Made by a program: the position numbers and the translations under genes. A DNA stretch of 64,000 bases from Bin16 sp965206315 (GTDB taxonomy: Bacteria > Chloroflexota > Dehalococcoidia > Lucifugimonadales > Australimonadaceae). Positions 24,937 through 32,515 of this stretch are shown here, piece after piece; positions within the stretch are counted from its first letter, which is position 1; every line of letters begins with the position of its first letter. The DNA lies in the NCBI GenBank assembly GCA_965206315.1, contig OZ242210.1:2480001-2544000 (forward strand), given 5' to 3'. The notes beneath the pieces are model-generated. The model was not told the origin of the DNA. It ran no database searches and was given only the letters and a program-made list of their open reading frames with translations.

Positions 24937-25439
24937 TGCAGATGACCAACGTCCGCAGCGGGCTGCGGTGGATATGCGCGGTCGAGCACTGGACGACGCT
25001 CGTGCTGGTCGCGGTCGTGGCGGTGCTCGTGGGGCAGCTGATCGGGCTCGCGTTCGGGGCGACCTCCATCGTGAAGTCGCCGCGCGGGACGTTCGAGGCG
25101 CTCTACCAGGCATCGCAGGACCGTGACTACGAGGCTGCGTTCGAACTGCTGGACAGGGAGGGTCAGGCGCAGGCAGAAGCGTTGGGTGCGGCGGCGTGGC
25201 AGGAGATCGTGGACGGCCTCACCGAAGGGGGCACCATCAAGGGCATGGATATCGGTACACAGCGCATCTTCGGGAAGAACGCAGTGGTGGGCGTGATCCT
25301 GGATTACGAGGACGGCAGGTTCGAAGCGCGCACGGAGGAGCTGGTCCGTGAGGGAACGCACTGGCGCATCATGTGGCCGCCGGGCACGCGGGCGTTCACG
25401 GAGACGGTGCGCAAGTACGACCCGTGGTTCGGGTACTAG
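24936..25439 (+). CDS. Membrane-anchored protein with a SnoaL/DUF4878-like domain
   Basis: 167 residues. One helix at about 20-45 (TTLVLVAVVAVLVGQLIGLAF), then SPRGTFEALYQASQDRDYEAAFELLDREGQAQ, which resembles the start of the cystatin/NTF2-like DUF4878 family, ending in WRIMWP. The globular part should face outside the membrane. Starts at the ATG within TGATG that ends the MFS gene. The tight coupling suggests an accessory role in transport, but that is inference. Confidence 0.72.
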   Translation: MQMTNVRSGLRWICAVEHWTTLVLVAVVAVLVGQLIGLAFGATSIVKSPRGTFEALYQASQDRDYEAAFELLDREGQAQAEALGAAAWQEIVDGLTEGGTIKGMDIGTQRIFGKNAVVGVILDYEDGRFEARTEELVREGTHWRIMWPPGTRAFTETVRKYDPWFGY

Positions 25440-25445
25440 CGCGCC

Positions 25446-25886
25446 CTACCCGGCGGCCTGATCGGTGCCTGCCCAGCCGTGGACAGAGAGGTCGAAGGTG
25501 ACGCCGTCCGGCCCCGTGAACTTGACTTCCACGTTGCCGCCGCCCGTTGCGTCCGGCCTGCGCTGGTTGTACTCCTCGCGGATCTTCGGCTCGACGTGCT
25601 CGACCGCGCCCGCTGAGAGCACCTGCGCCTGCGCGGAGTCCATGTCCTCGACGCCGAAGCCGATGTGGTGGACGCCGGTGCGCTTGGGCGCGCCCTCCGT
25701 GACGGACGCCCACTCCTGGCGCCACTTGAGGATGGCCATGTTGACGTGGCCGTCGCTCAGGTAGTAGCCCTCCGCGGTCGGCGAGTCCACCCTACCGACC
25801 TGCTTCAGTCCAAGCCCTTCAACGTAGAACTTTGCCGTTGCCTCAGGGTCGTCCGTGCCGATGGCGATGTGTCGGATGCGCGTCAT
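25446..25886 (-). CDS. VOC-family protein (glyoxalase/dioxygenase superfamily)
   Basis: 146 residues, one VOC module pair. Starts MTRIRHIAIGTDDPEATAKFYVEGLGLKQV; second half GVHHIGFGVEDMDSAQAQVLSAG and ends VTFDLSVHGW. His7 and the His pair in GVHHIGF are likely metal ligands. GGAGG lies 7 nt before the ATG at 25886. Divergent from another VOC gene at 26001 with a palindrome between them, so a shared regulator is likely. Substrate unknown. Confidence 0.84.
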   Translation of the reverse strand: MTRIRHIAIGTDDPEATAKFYVEGLGLKQVGRVDSPTAEGYYLSDGHVNMAILKWRQEWASVTEGAPKRTGVHHIGFGVEDMDSAQAQVLSAGAVEHVEPKIREEYNQRRPDATGGGNVEVKFTGPDGVTFDLSVHGWAGTDQAAG

Positions 25887-25925
25887 GACGTTCACCTCCC
25901 GCGTGATGCGTTCGTTCGCGATATT

Positions 25926-25943
25926 GTGCGCATCATAGCGCAC
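25926..25943. promoter_or_regulatory. Operator-like palindrome between divergent VOC genes
   Basis: GTGCGC-N6-GCGCAC, perfect 6-bp arms. The central ATCATA reads TATGAT on the minus strand, a good -10 box for the leftward gene, so a protein bound here would block it. Confidence 0.4.
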
Positions 25944-26000
25944 GGACTTGCGCAGCGTCGTACCATAATGTGCAGCAAGGCGATGCAAGGAGGTGCGGCA

Positions 26001-26402
26001 ATGGGCGGCATCAGCGGCGTGAACCACGTTGCGGCGATAGCGAAGGACATGGCGGAGACGGCCAGCTTCTACGGCGAGGTGCTGGACGTGACCGTGCGCA
26101 AGATCGTGAACGACGAGCCGGGCCACAAGCACTACTCGTTCGACCTCGGCGGCGAAGGGACGCTGGACTTCTTCGAGGGTGCGCCGGGCATGAGCGGGAC
26201 TGCTCGCGACACCATCGGCGCCTTGAACCACCTCGCCATGACCGCGACGCCTGAGTTCATCGACGAGGCGGAGTCACGGCTGCAGGCGCGCGGCGTCGAG
26301 GTGCACGTCACGCAGCGGCAGGGCCAGAAGACGATCTACTTCGAGGACCCGAACGGCATCAACCTGCAGCTGTATCCGTCGACGGGCGGCAGTCGGGGGT
26401 AG
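26001..26402 (+). CDS. VOC-family protein (glyoxalase/dioxygenase superfamily)
   Basis: 133 residues. ISGVNHVAAIAKDMAETASFYGEVLDV begins the first beta-alpha-beta-beta-beta unit, and GALNHLAMTATPEFIDEAESRL the second; it ends IYFEDPNGINLQLYP with the usual final Glu/Asp region. AGGAGG precedes the ATG by 7 nt. Divergent from the VOC gene at 25446. The two share only the fold, not close identity. Confidence 0.84.
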   Translation: MGGISGVNHVAAIAKDMAETASFYGEVLDVTVRKIVNDEPGHKHYSFDLGGEGTLDFFEGAPGMSGTARDTIGALNHLAMTATPEFIDEAESRLQARGVEVHVTQRQGQKTIYFEDPNGINLQLYPSTGGSRG

Positions 26403-27347
26403 CTAGGCCGAGATGCAGTTGACCGGTGCGAGTCCGTCCGCGATGACGCTCCACTCGTCACTGTCAGCGGCGCGGGCGAGCACCTCACCGCCGTGCGTGC
26501 CGGCGTAGACCACGCCGTCCGCGTCGACGGCGAGCGCCTCGACCGACTCGACGAGCCCATCGTCCATCAGCGCCCGCCACTGCGAACCGCCGTCGTCACT
26601 GCGGTAGACCTTCGCGACTGCGCCCTCGGGCCGATCGCGCCAGTTGCGCGGCCTGCCGAGTGTCGCTGCAGCGTAGAGCCGCTGCCGGTCGCTCGGGTCG
26701 TTCGTCAGCGTGACCGTGTACATGGTCTCGAGTCCGTTGCAGCGCGACTGCCAGGAGTGCGCGGCGTCCCGGGAGCTGTAGAAGCCGACGCCCGTGACCG
26801 CGAAAATGTGGTCGCCGTCGTCCGGCGCTGCGGCGAGACCGTGGATGTCCGGGTGGATGCTCTCGCGCGCCTCCTGCCACGTCTCGCCGCCGTCCTCGGT
26901 GAGCATGACGCCCCCGACCTCGACGCCGACGTACACGCGGCCGGGCTGGGTCGGCGAGGCGACCATGGCGCGGATGTTCGGCATGTGCGGCGATACGGGG
27001 AACGTCCACGTGCCGTAGGTGGGCAGGTCCTTGAAGCTCTCCACCTCGGAGAACTGCTCCTCGGCGGCGCGGCGGCGGAAGAGCATCGCGTTGTCCGCCC
27101 CCACGAACGCCGTGCCGTCCAGCGTCACGACGACGCAGCGGGAGTCGACGTCCGACAAGGTCTGCTTCCAGTCGGCGGGGTCCGCTCCACTCTCAAAGAC
27201 GCCGTCCACGGTCGCGGCCATCGTGCCGCTGTCGGTGGCGCAGACGCCCTCGACGCGCACGCCGGGCAACGCTTTGGCGGCGACTTCCCACGCGCCGTTC
27301 TTCCTCTCGAGCGCAACGATGCCGTCGTTCGTGCCTATCGTGAGCAT
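26403..27347 (-). CDS. Asp-box beta-propeller protein (BNR/WD40/YVTN-like), copy 2
   Basis: 314 residues, with Asp-box-type turns TEDGGETW, SRDAAHSW and SDDGGSQW, plus short blade starts MLTIGTNDGIVAL and VVYAGTHGGEVLA. Related in type to the protein at 9880 but shorter. No signal peptide. The ATG at 27347 has AGGAGG upstream. It stands alone, convergent with the VOC gene at 26001. Probably a cytoplasmic binding propeller; function unknown. Confidence 0.78.
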   Translation of the reverse strand: MLTIGTNDGIVALERKNGAWEVAAKALPGVRVEGVCATDSGTMAATVDGVFESGADPADWKQTLSDVDSRCVVVTLDGTAFVGADNAMLFRRRAAEEQFSEVESFKDLPTYGTWTFPVSPHMPNIRAMVASPTQPGRVYVGVEVGGVMLTEDGGETWQEARESIHPDIHGLAAAPDDGDHIFAVTGVGFYSSRDAAHSWQSRCNGLETMYTVTLTNDPSDRQRLYAAATLGRPRNWRDRPEGAVAKVYRSDDGGSQWRALMDDGLVESVEALAVDADGVVYAGTHGGEVLARAADSDEWSVIADGLAPVNCISA

Positions 27348-27376
27348 CCCGCCAACCTCCTGATACAGGGTGTTTG

Positions 27377-27385
27377 GACTATAGC
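27377..27385 (-). promoter_or_regulatory. Extended -10 promoter candidate for the BNR gene
   Basis: On the minus strand the sequence reads TGCTATAGT, a TGn extended -10 element 30 bp upstream of the ATG. No good -35 box is seen. Confidence 0.35.
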
Positions 27386-27473
27386 ATGGCGCGTCAACCG
27401 CCGCGCGTTGTGCTTGACGCTGCGCGTCCGCTCCTCAACAATGCGCCCGCAGTCCACCGGAGGAGCGTGAGCG

Positions 27474-27935
27474 ATGTCAGAGGAGAACAAGGCGTTCGTC
27501 CGCCGCCTGTACGAAGAGGTCTACAACAACGGGCGGATCGACCTGATCGACGAGATCTACGCGCGGGACGTGGAGCTGCACATCGCCGGCATCCTCGAGG
27601 ACCCGTTCGGGCCGGAGCCCATCAAGCAGCTGGTGACGATGACCCGGATGGCGTTCCCCTCGATACACGTCACAGTGGACGACCTCATCGCATCGGAGGA
27701 CCGCGTGGCCGCGTGCGTGTCGTTCACCGGCGCGTTCCAGGGCATCGGCATGGGGACGTCGCCGCGGGCGAACCTGTCGTGGTGGCGCCGCATCGACGTC
27801 TACCGCATCCAACTCGGGCGGGTCGTCGAACAGTGGGGCGACCGCGACGACTTCACGATGCTGCAGCGGCTCGGCGTTGCCGTTCCGGCATTCAACGACC
27901 CGAAGCCCACGCCGAGAGAGTTCGGGCGGCCGTAG
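27474..27935 (+). CDS. SnoaL-like polyketide cyclase/ester cyclase family protein
   Basis: 153 residues, NTF2-like fold. Begins SEENKAFVRRLYEEVYNNGRIDLIDEIYARDVELH, typical of SnoaL-like proteins, and continues VTVDDLIASEDRVAACVSFTGAFQGIG, with ending DRDDFTMLQRLG. Members are small cyclases, isomerases or binding proteins; the catalytic Asp/His pair cannot be set with confidence. GGAGGAGCG lies a little upstream of the ATG. It ends 64 bp before a lipoprotein gene that follows in the same direction. Confidence 0.84.
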   Translation: MSEENKAFVRRLYEEVYNNGRIDLIDEIYARDVELHIAGILEDPFGPEPIKQLVTMTRMAFPSIHVTVDDLIASEDRVAACVSFTGAFQGIGMGTSPRANLSWWRRIDVYRIQLGRVVEQWGDRDDFTMLQRLGVAVPAFNDPKPTPREFGRP

Positions 27936-27999
27936 GCACCGGCGGAGGGCGGTTCGATATACTGGTGGCGTTCGGTCCACGCACCCCCGGAGGCCCGCG

Positions 28000-28614
28000 A
28001 TCCGTTCCCTCGCCCTGACGTTGTTCCTGCTGTCACTCGTACTGGCGGCATGCCTGCCCCCTCCTCCCACCGCAACTCCCGTTCCGACGTGGACCCCCGA
28101 ACCCACCTGGACGCCAACCCCGCTGCCGACATGGACGCCGGAACCGCCTGCGCCTACCGCAACACCCACGCCGGAGCCTGCGCCAACTGCTGAGGCGACC
28201 CCTCCATCCACTCCAACCCCTACCCCATCGCCGACGCCGCGCCCAACAGATACCGCGACCCCCACGCCGACGCCGGAACCGACGCCCACGCCGGACCTCG
28301 TTGCGCAGTACATCGAGGACATCTGCAGCAACAGGCCGGACTTCAACGTGTCGACATCCAGCTTCTCTGAACTGGAGCAGAGCTTCCGCGCCTACGCGGA
28401 GTACCTGCGGGCGATCAGCGTTCCCGATGAGGTGATCGACCACTACGAGGCGCACGTATACGCGGCGGACGTGGTCGTGGGCAATCTCGCCCGTGCGGCG
28501 GAGACGCGGCCGAACCGCAGGCCCATGGGCAGCTTGAACGACTACATCGGCTACCTGTGGTCGCACCCGGAGGCGTACGAACGCGTCGCGGGGATCGATG
28601 TGCCCTGCTTCTAG
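28000..28614 (+). CDS. Lipoprotein with Thr-Pro linker, apparent ATC start codon
   Basis: 204 residues. The frame opens upstream but has no ATG, GTG or TTG in a fitting position. An ATC at 28000 lies 6 nt after a perfect GGAGG (27989-27993), and reading from it gives RSLALTLFLLSLVLAAC, a complete lipoprotein signal with lipobox LAAC. A long linker of TP/PT dipeptides (about 20-105) leads to a small globular domain DLVAQYIEDICSNRPDFNVS...DVPCF with three Cys. Outside the membrane. ATC starts are rare but known (infC uses ATT). A point change or assembly error is the alternative. Confidence 0.7.
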   Translation: MRSLALTLFLLSLVLAACLPPPPTATPVPTWTPEPTWTPTPLPTWTPEPPAPTATPTPEPAPTAEATPPSTPTPTPSPTPRPTDTATPTPTPEPTPTPDLVAQYIEDICSNRPDFNVSTSSFSELEQSFRAYAEYLRAISVPDEVIDHYEAHVYAADVVVGNLARAAETRPNRRPMGSLNDYIGYLWSHPEAYERVAGIDVPCF

Positions 28615-28626
28615 GCGCCCTACCCG

Positions 28627-29685
28627 TTAGTCGATGGCGTAGAGGCGTGCGGGATTGTCGGAGAGGACCTTGTCCACGACGCGGGGCTCCAGCAGGCCGC
28701 TCGACTTCAGCGACTTGAGCGCCTCCAGTTCGCTGGAGGTGTCGGAGTGGCCGTAGTCGGAGCCGATGACGAAGTTGTCCTCGGAGGCGTTCGCGAAGAT
28801 GTACGGCAGGTCGTCGTTCGTCTGGCAGGTGACGTACATGCGGCTGTCGGCCATGAGGTTGTCGGAGTCGAACCCGTTGCCGTCGCGGCGCGCGCGGTGC
28901 TGCACCTCGTTGATGATGTAGGGCACCCAGTTGGCCGCGCCCTCGATGAAGCCGGCGCGCAGGCGCGGGAAGCGCTGCCACAGACCGCGGTACATCATGG
29001 AGTGGAACGCGCTGATGATGGGCAGCTTGTTGCGGGAGTAGGCGTCGGCCTCGGTCAGGCCGACGAACGCGGGGTTGCCACAGCCCGCGTGGATGCAGAC
29101 CGGCATGTCGTACTCCTGCGCCGCCTCGTAGAGCGGGTCGAAGTACGGGTCGACGAGGCGGCGGTCGCCCTCGAACCCGCGCATGAAGATGGCGCAAGCG
29201 CCGTGCTCCTTGCCGTAGCGCAACTGCCCCTCCACTTCGTCCATCGTGTCGAGCGGCGGGACGACGGCCCAGCGCAGGCGTCCGCCGCCCTCGGCCCAGA
29301 TGTCGGCCAGCCAGCGGTTGTAGCTCTTGGTGAGCGCGAGTTCGACCGTGGGGTTCTCGGAGATACGGGTGAGGAAGATGGTGGGGAAGAGCACCTGCAC
29401 GTCGACGCCGAGTTCGTCCATGTGCGCGAGGCGCGCGGTGATGTCGGCGAGCGTCCGCGTCGCCTGCGACGTTTCGGAGAAGCCGGAGAGCTGCTCGGCG
29501 GCGGAGCCGGTGCCCCTGGTGGCGAAGGGTCGCTGTCGTTCCTTGCCGTCGATGATCCAGATCGGCCTGTCGGGCCGGTTGGGGTCGAACATGGAGGTGG
29601 GCTTGTACTGCTGGTCGGCCGGGTCCAGGTACTCCCAAGCCTGATCGCTTTCGATAACGTGGCAGTCAGCGTCTATGATGGGCAT
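28627..29685 (-). CDS. Amidohydrolase family protein (COG2159, ACMSD/OMA-hydratase-like)
   Basis: 352-residue TIM-barrel hydrolase. Metal motif DADCH (5-9) replaces the HxH of other members; later VCIHAGCG, the HSMMYRG block and the catalytic Asp in GSDYGHS. This group includes aminocarboxymuconate-semialdehyde decarboxylase and other nonhydrolytic or lyase members. GGAGGG precedes the ATG. Convergent with the lipoprotein gene. One of four COG2159 members in this window (others at 32516, 50782 and 51918). Substrate unknown; aromatic breakdown products are plausible. Confidence 0.88.
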   Translation of the reverse strand: MPIIDADCHVIESDQAWEYLDPADQQYKPTSMFDPNRPDRPIWIIDGKERQRPFATRGTGSAAEQLSGFSETSQATRTLADITARLAHMDELGVDVQVLFPTIFLTRISENPTVELALTKSYNRWLADIWAEGGGRLRWAVVPPLDTMDEVEGQLRYGKEHGACAIFMRGFEGDRRLVDPYFDPLYEAAQEYDMPVCIHAGCGNPAFVGLTEADAYSRNKLPIISAFHSMMYRGLWQRFPRLRAGFIEGAANWVPYIINEVQHRARRDGNGFDSDNLMADSRMYVTCQTNDDLPYIFANASEDNFVIGSDYGHSDTSSELEALKSLKSSGLLEPRVVDKVLSDNPARLYAID

Positions 29686-29772
29686 GGCTATCCCTCCCTC
29701 AGACGGATGGCAGAAGATTACACCTTTCGCGCCGCGTCAACACCTGCGAACGGCGCGTCGAGAGGAGTGCAG

Positions 29773-30231
29773 ATGGTGAAGAGCGACGCGGGAACCGTTG
29801 AGGAGTACCTCGCCGGTCTGCCGGAGGAGCGGCGCGAGGCGATAGAGGCCGTGCGCCGGGTGGTGCTGGAGCACCTGCCTGACGGCTACGAGGAGTGTAT
29901 GCAGTTCGGCATGATCGGCTACGTCGTGCCGCTCAGCCGCTACCCGGTCACGTACAACAAGCAGGCGTTGCAGCTGGCGGCGTTGGCGTCGCAGAAGCGG
30001 TACATGGCGATCTACCTGAACAACGTCTACGGCGACCCGGAGACGCTGGAGTGGTTCACGTCCGCCTACGCGGAGAGCGGCAAACGGCTGGACATGGGGA
30101 AGTCGTGCGTGCGCTTCAAGCGGCTGGACGACCTGCCGCTCGATCTCATCGGGCAGACGATCGCGCGCACGAGCGTCGACGACTTCCTGTCGTTCTACGA
30201 GTCGGCGCGCAGCAAGGCGAAGCGCGGATAA
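29773..30231 (+). CDS. DUF1801-like small protein
   Basis: 152 residues. Starts MVKSDAGTVEEYLAGLPEERREAIEAVRRVV, continues EECMQFGMIGYVVPLSRYP, and ends with RSKAKRG. This is the layout of the DUF1801 fold (YdhG-like iron-uptake-associated family). Start at 29773 chosen for GAGGAG 6 nt before it; an in-frame ATG at 29707 would add a Thr/Ala tail without an SD. Ten bp separate its stop from the next gene, so cotranscription is likely. Function not established. Confidence 0.78.
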   Translation: MVKSDAGTVEEYLAGLPEERREAIEAVRRVVLEHLPDGYEECMQFGMIGYVVPLSRYPVTYNKQALQLAALASQKRYMAIYLNNVYGDPETLEWFTSAYAESGKRLDMGKSCVRFKRLDDLPLDLIGQTIARTSVDDFLSFYESARSKAKRG

Positions 30232-30241
30232 GGAGGCAACG

Positions 30242-31834
30242 ATGGCGAAGCCACGCATAGCGGTCTTCTCGGGGCCGCGGTCGACGATAGCGAACACGCC
30301 AACGCTCGTGACGAGCAACAAGGGGCGTAAGGCGGACGAGCCGCGGATCGAGGGGCGGTTCGACCACCTCGTGCCGCAGCGGCTGCACGAGCCGGTCCGG
30401 GTGCGCATCGCGAAGTTCAGCGCACACCCGCTGGAGTCCGACGCCGCCGAGGTCTACCACGACGACGGCAAGGAGTACTACGAGGTGGAATTGCACCCGG
30501 AGGACGGCGCGTACCTCCTGCCCTACATGGCGCGGCGCGGCGATGGCTCGACCGACGGCACCCCGTTCGAGGACGCTGATCTGACGAACGCGGCCATCAA
30601 CTACGGCGGGCGGCAGACGTTCTTCCCGGACGCGTCGCGGCTGTTCGAGGAGATCGACCGTGGATTGGCCGGACGCGGTCACGACGGCGCGGCGAGCGAG
30701 CTGGACAGGATCGCGGACTACGACTTCGTGCGTGTGCTGCCTCCGGCGGGCTACACGAAGCAGGGCGAGACGGCGGGGCGCGACTTCTTCCCGTACAGCC
30801 CGCGCCCCATCGGCAAGTTCCTGTCGAATGCGGCGATGGCCCGTGCGGTGAACATCGTGCAGCAGACCATCGACTCCGGAAAGTACGACGGCTTCATCTG
30901 GCTGGAGGGCAGCCCGCACGTCGAGGAGACGCTGTACTGGCTGAGCCTCGTGCTCGACACTGACCTTCCCTTCGTAGGTATATCGTCGCAGCGGGCGCAC
31001 GGGACGCTCGCAAACGACGGCGACCGGAACATCGTGGACGCGGCGCGCTACATCACGTCGGGCCTCGGCGCGGGGCTGGGTGCGGTCGGCATCGTGGACG
31101 AGCAGATATTCGCGGCCCGGACGTTCAAGAAGGGCGACGCGCGTCCGGGCGGCTACCGCGCGACCGGCGGGCACGGCGGTGTGCTCGGCAGCGCGGGCGA
31201 GACGGTGCGCGTCTGGTTCAGGCCCGCGTACTGCACGACGGGATCGTCCGAGGTCGCGGTGAAGGGTTTGCCGTCAGAGGTCGTCTTCCAGGAGTACGGC
31301 GACAGCCCGACAACGGCGAGCGTGCACATCAAGGACGACGACGGCTCGCTGCGCGGCGACGTCATCGCGCCGGTGCACATGGTGAAGTACGGCCACTATA
31401 TGGCGGAGGAGGACACAGCGGACCCGGAGGTGGAGGTCGACATCATGGCGCGCATCGAGCGCGGGCTGGCGCAGCAGGCGTCGGACGAGCCGGGTTCTCC
31501 CCGCTTCCACGGGTTCGTGCTGGAGGGCGCGGCAGGCACCGGCTCGGCGCTGCCGAGCCAGCTGGCGGCGCTCGCCATTGCGGTCTACAGCGGCATGCCG
31601 GTCGCGCGGGTGAGCCGGGGCGACCCGGAGGGCGCGATGCCCCCCAACGCGAACGATCTGACGATAGAGGGGAGCAACCTGGACGCGATCAAGGCCCGGG
31701 TGCTGCTGCGTGCGGCGATGCTGCGGCTGGGGCGACTGCCGAAGGCGCGCGACCCGCGCAAGCCGACCGCACAGGAGCGCGAAGCGGCGCTCGCGGCCAT
31801 CGCGCGCTACCAGGAGATCTTCGATACGCACTAA
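30242..31834 (+). CDS. Asparaginase/glutaminase-superfamily protein with altered catalytic motifs
   Basis: 530 residues, much longer than the usual 330. The region 205-275 (YDGFIWLEGSPHVEETL, DLPFVGISSQ, NIVDAARYI) aligns by pattern with the asparaginase block normally reading HGTDTMEETA...DGxxNLxDA, and the C-terminal HGFVLEGAAGTGS...GMPVARVSRG with the GVVLEGxGxGN...PVV block. The catalytic Thr-Asp pair is Ser-Pro at 224-225, and the N-terminal TGGTI is not seen. It may be inactive or have another nucleophile. Possibly two domains fused. AAGGAGG lies 6 nt before the ATG. Confidence 0.68.
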   Translation: MAKPRIAVFSGPRSTIANTPTLVTSNKGRKADEPRIEGRFDHLVPQRLHEPVRVRIAKFSAHPLESDAAEVYHDDGKEYYEVELHPEDGAYLLPYMARRGDGSTDGTPFEDADLTNAAINYGGRQTFFPDASRLFEEIDRGLAGRGHDGAASELDRIADYDFVRVLPPAGYTKQGETAGRDFFPYSPRPIGKFLSNAAMARAVNIVQQTIDSGKYDGFIWLEGSPHVEETLYWLSLVLDTDLPFVGISSQRAHGTLANDGDRNIVDAARYITSGLGAGLGAVGIVDEQIFAARTFKKGDARPGGYRATGGHGGVLGSAGETVRVWFRPAYCTTGSSEVAVKGLPSEVVFQEYGDSPTTASVHIKDDDGSLRGDVIAPVHMVKYGHYMAEEDTADPEVEVDIMARIERGLAQQASDEPGSPRFHGFVLEGAAGTGSALPSQLAALAIAVYSGMPVARVSRGDPEGAMPPNANDLTIEGSNLDAIKARVLLRAAMLRLGRLPKARDPRKPTAQEREAALAAIARYQEIFDTH

Positions 31835-31845
31835 GTGGAGTCAGG

Positions 31846-32076
31846 TTAGAGGTTGAGCCACGCTCGCAGCTTCGCCAGGCGTGATTTCGGACGCTGCCTT
31901 GCCGCGCGGCGCTTGCCCTCTTCACGCAATTGGGCAGACGTCATCTCCTCCAGCGGGCTCTCGTGTTTCTCAACCCCGTACAGCGCTTCTGCCTGGTCAC
32001 CGAGCCCCATGCGGCGCAACTGGTCGGCAGCGTTCGACTTCCATTCTCTCTGTGGGGACTCAGGGCCCAAGAACAC
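31846..32076 (-). CDS. Small protein with REWK motif, copy 1
   Basis: 76 residues. Contains REWKSNAADQLRRMGLGDQAEAL, then LREEGKRRAARQRPKS and ends LRAWLNL. Basic and helical, with no recognised family. The GTG start at 32076 is preferred to an ATG at 32112 because GGGAGG then sits 7 nt upstream and the result aligns with the next gene. Divergent paralogue of 32184. Confidence 0.6.
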   Translation of the reverse strand: MFLGPESPQREWKSNAADQLRRMGLGDQAEALYGVEKHESPLEEMTSAQLREEGKRRAARQRPKSRLAKLRAWLNL

Positions 32077-32183
32077 GGAAGCACCTCCCTGTACCACCTG
32101 CCAGTGTAGCACTCGTGGCGAAATGCACGCAGATCACCCCCTCCGAGAGGAGCGCAAGCGATAGGGCGAAGGGAACGTGGAGG

Positions 32184-32405
32184 CTAGCGGTGCAGCCAGG
32201 CCCGGAACCCGATGGAGTGCGGCCGCGGAGACGCCTGCGACCTGGCCGCCCGGCGCAGCGCCTCTTGGCGCATCTGGCGTGGCAGCATCTCGTCGGCAGG
32301 CATGAATCGCTTGCCTGCACCGAACAGGACCTCGCTGCTGCCACCGGCTCCCATCAACTGGATCTGTTCGGCTGCTTGAGACTTCCATTCCCGCGGTGCG
32401 ACCAT
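32184..32405 (-). CDS. Small protein with REWK motif, copy 2
   Basis: 73 residues. REWKSQAAEQIQLMGAGGSSEVL, then MRQEALRRAARSQ, ending FRAWLHR: the same architecture as copy 1, with about one third of positions identical by eye. AGGAGGTGG precedes the ATG by about 9 nt. The pair is separated by 107 bp with its own RBS each. Function unknown. Confidence 0.6.
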   Translation of the reverse strand: MVAPREWKSQAAEQIQLMGAGGSSEVLFGAGKRFMPADEMLPRQMRQEALRRAARSQASPRPHSIGFRAWLHR

Positions 32406-32515
32406 GGCGTTTTGCCACCTCCTGTGACAACGAATTGTAATGCAGGAGTCAGCTTTGTGCGAGATGTTTTCGACAGCAACTTGTGGCCGTAGGGACGGCG
32501 GCTCCCCCTGCCCGC

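Noticed and set aside
23703..25439. A 578-codon frame covering the MFS gene in another phase
   Set aside because: Only its last 167 codons are a gene (24936-25439); the rest is a shadow of the transporter.
28083..28300. Similar ACG-CC repeats
   Set aside because: Same reason: Thr-Pro linker codons of a lipoprotein.
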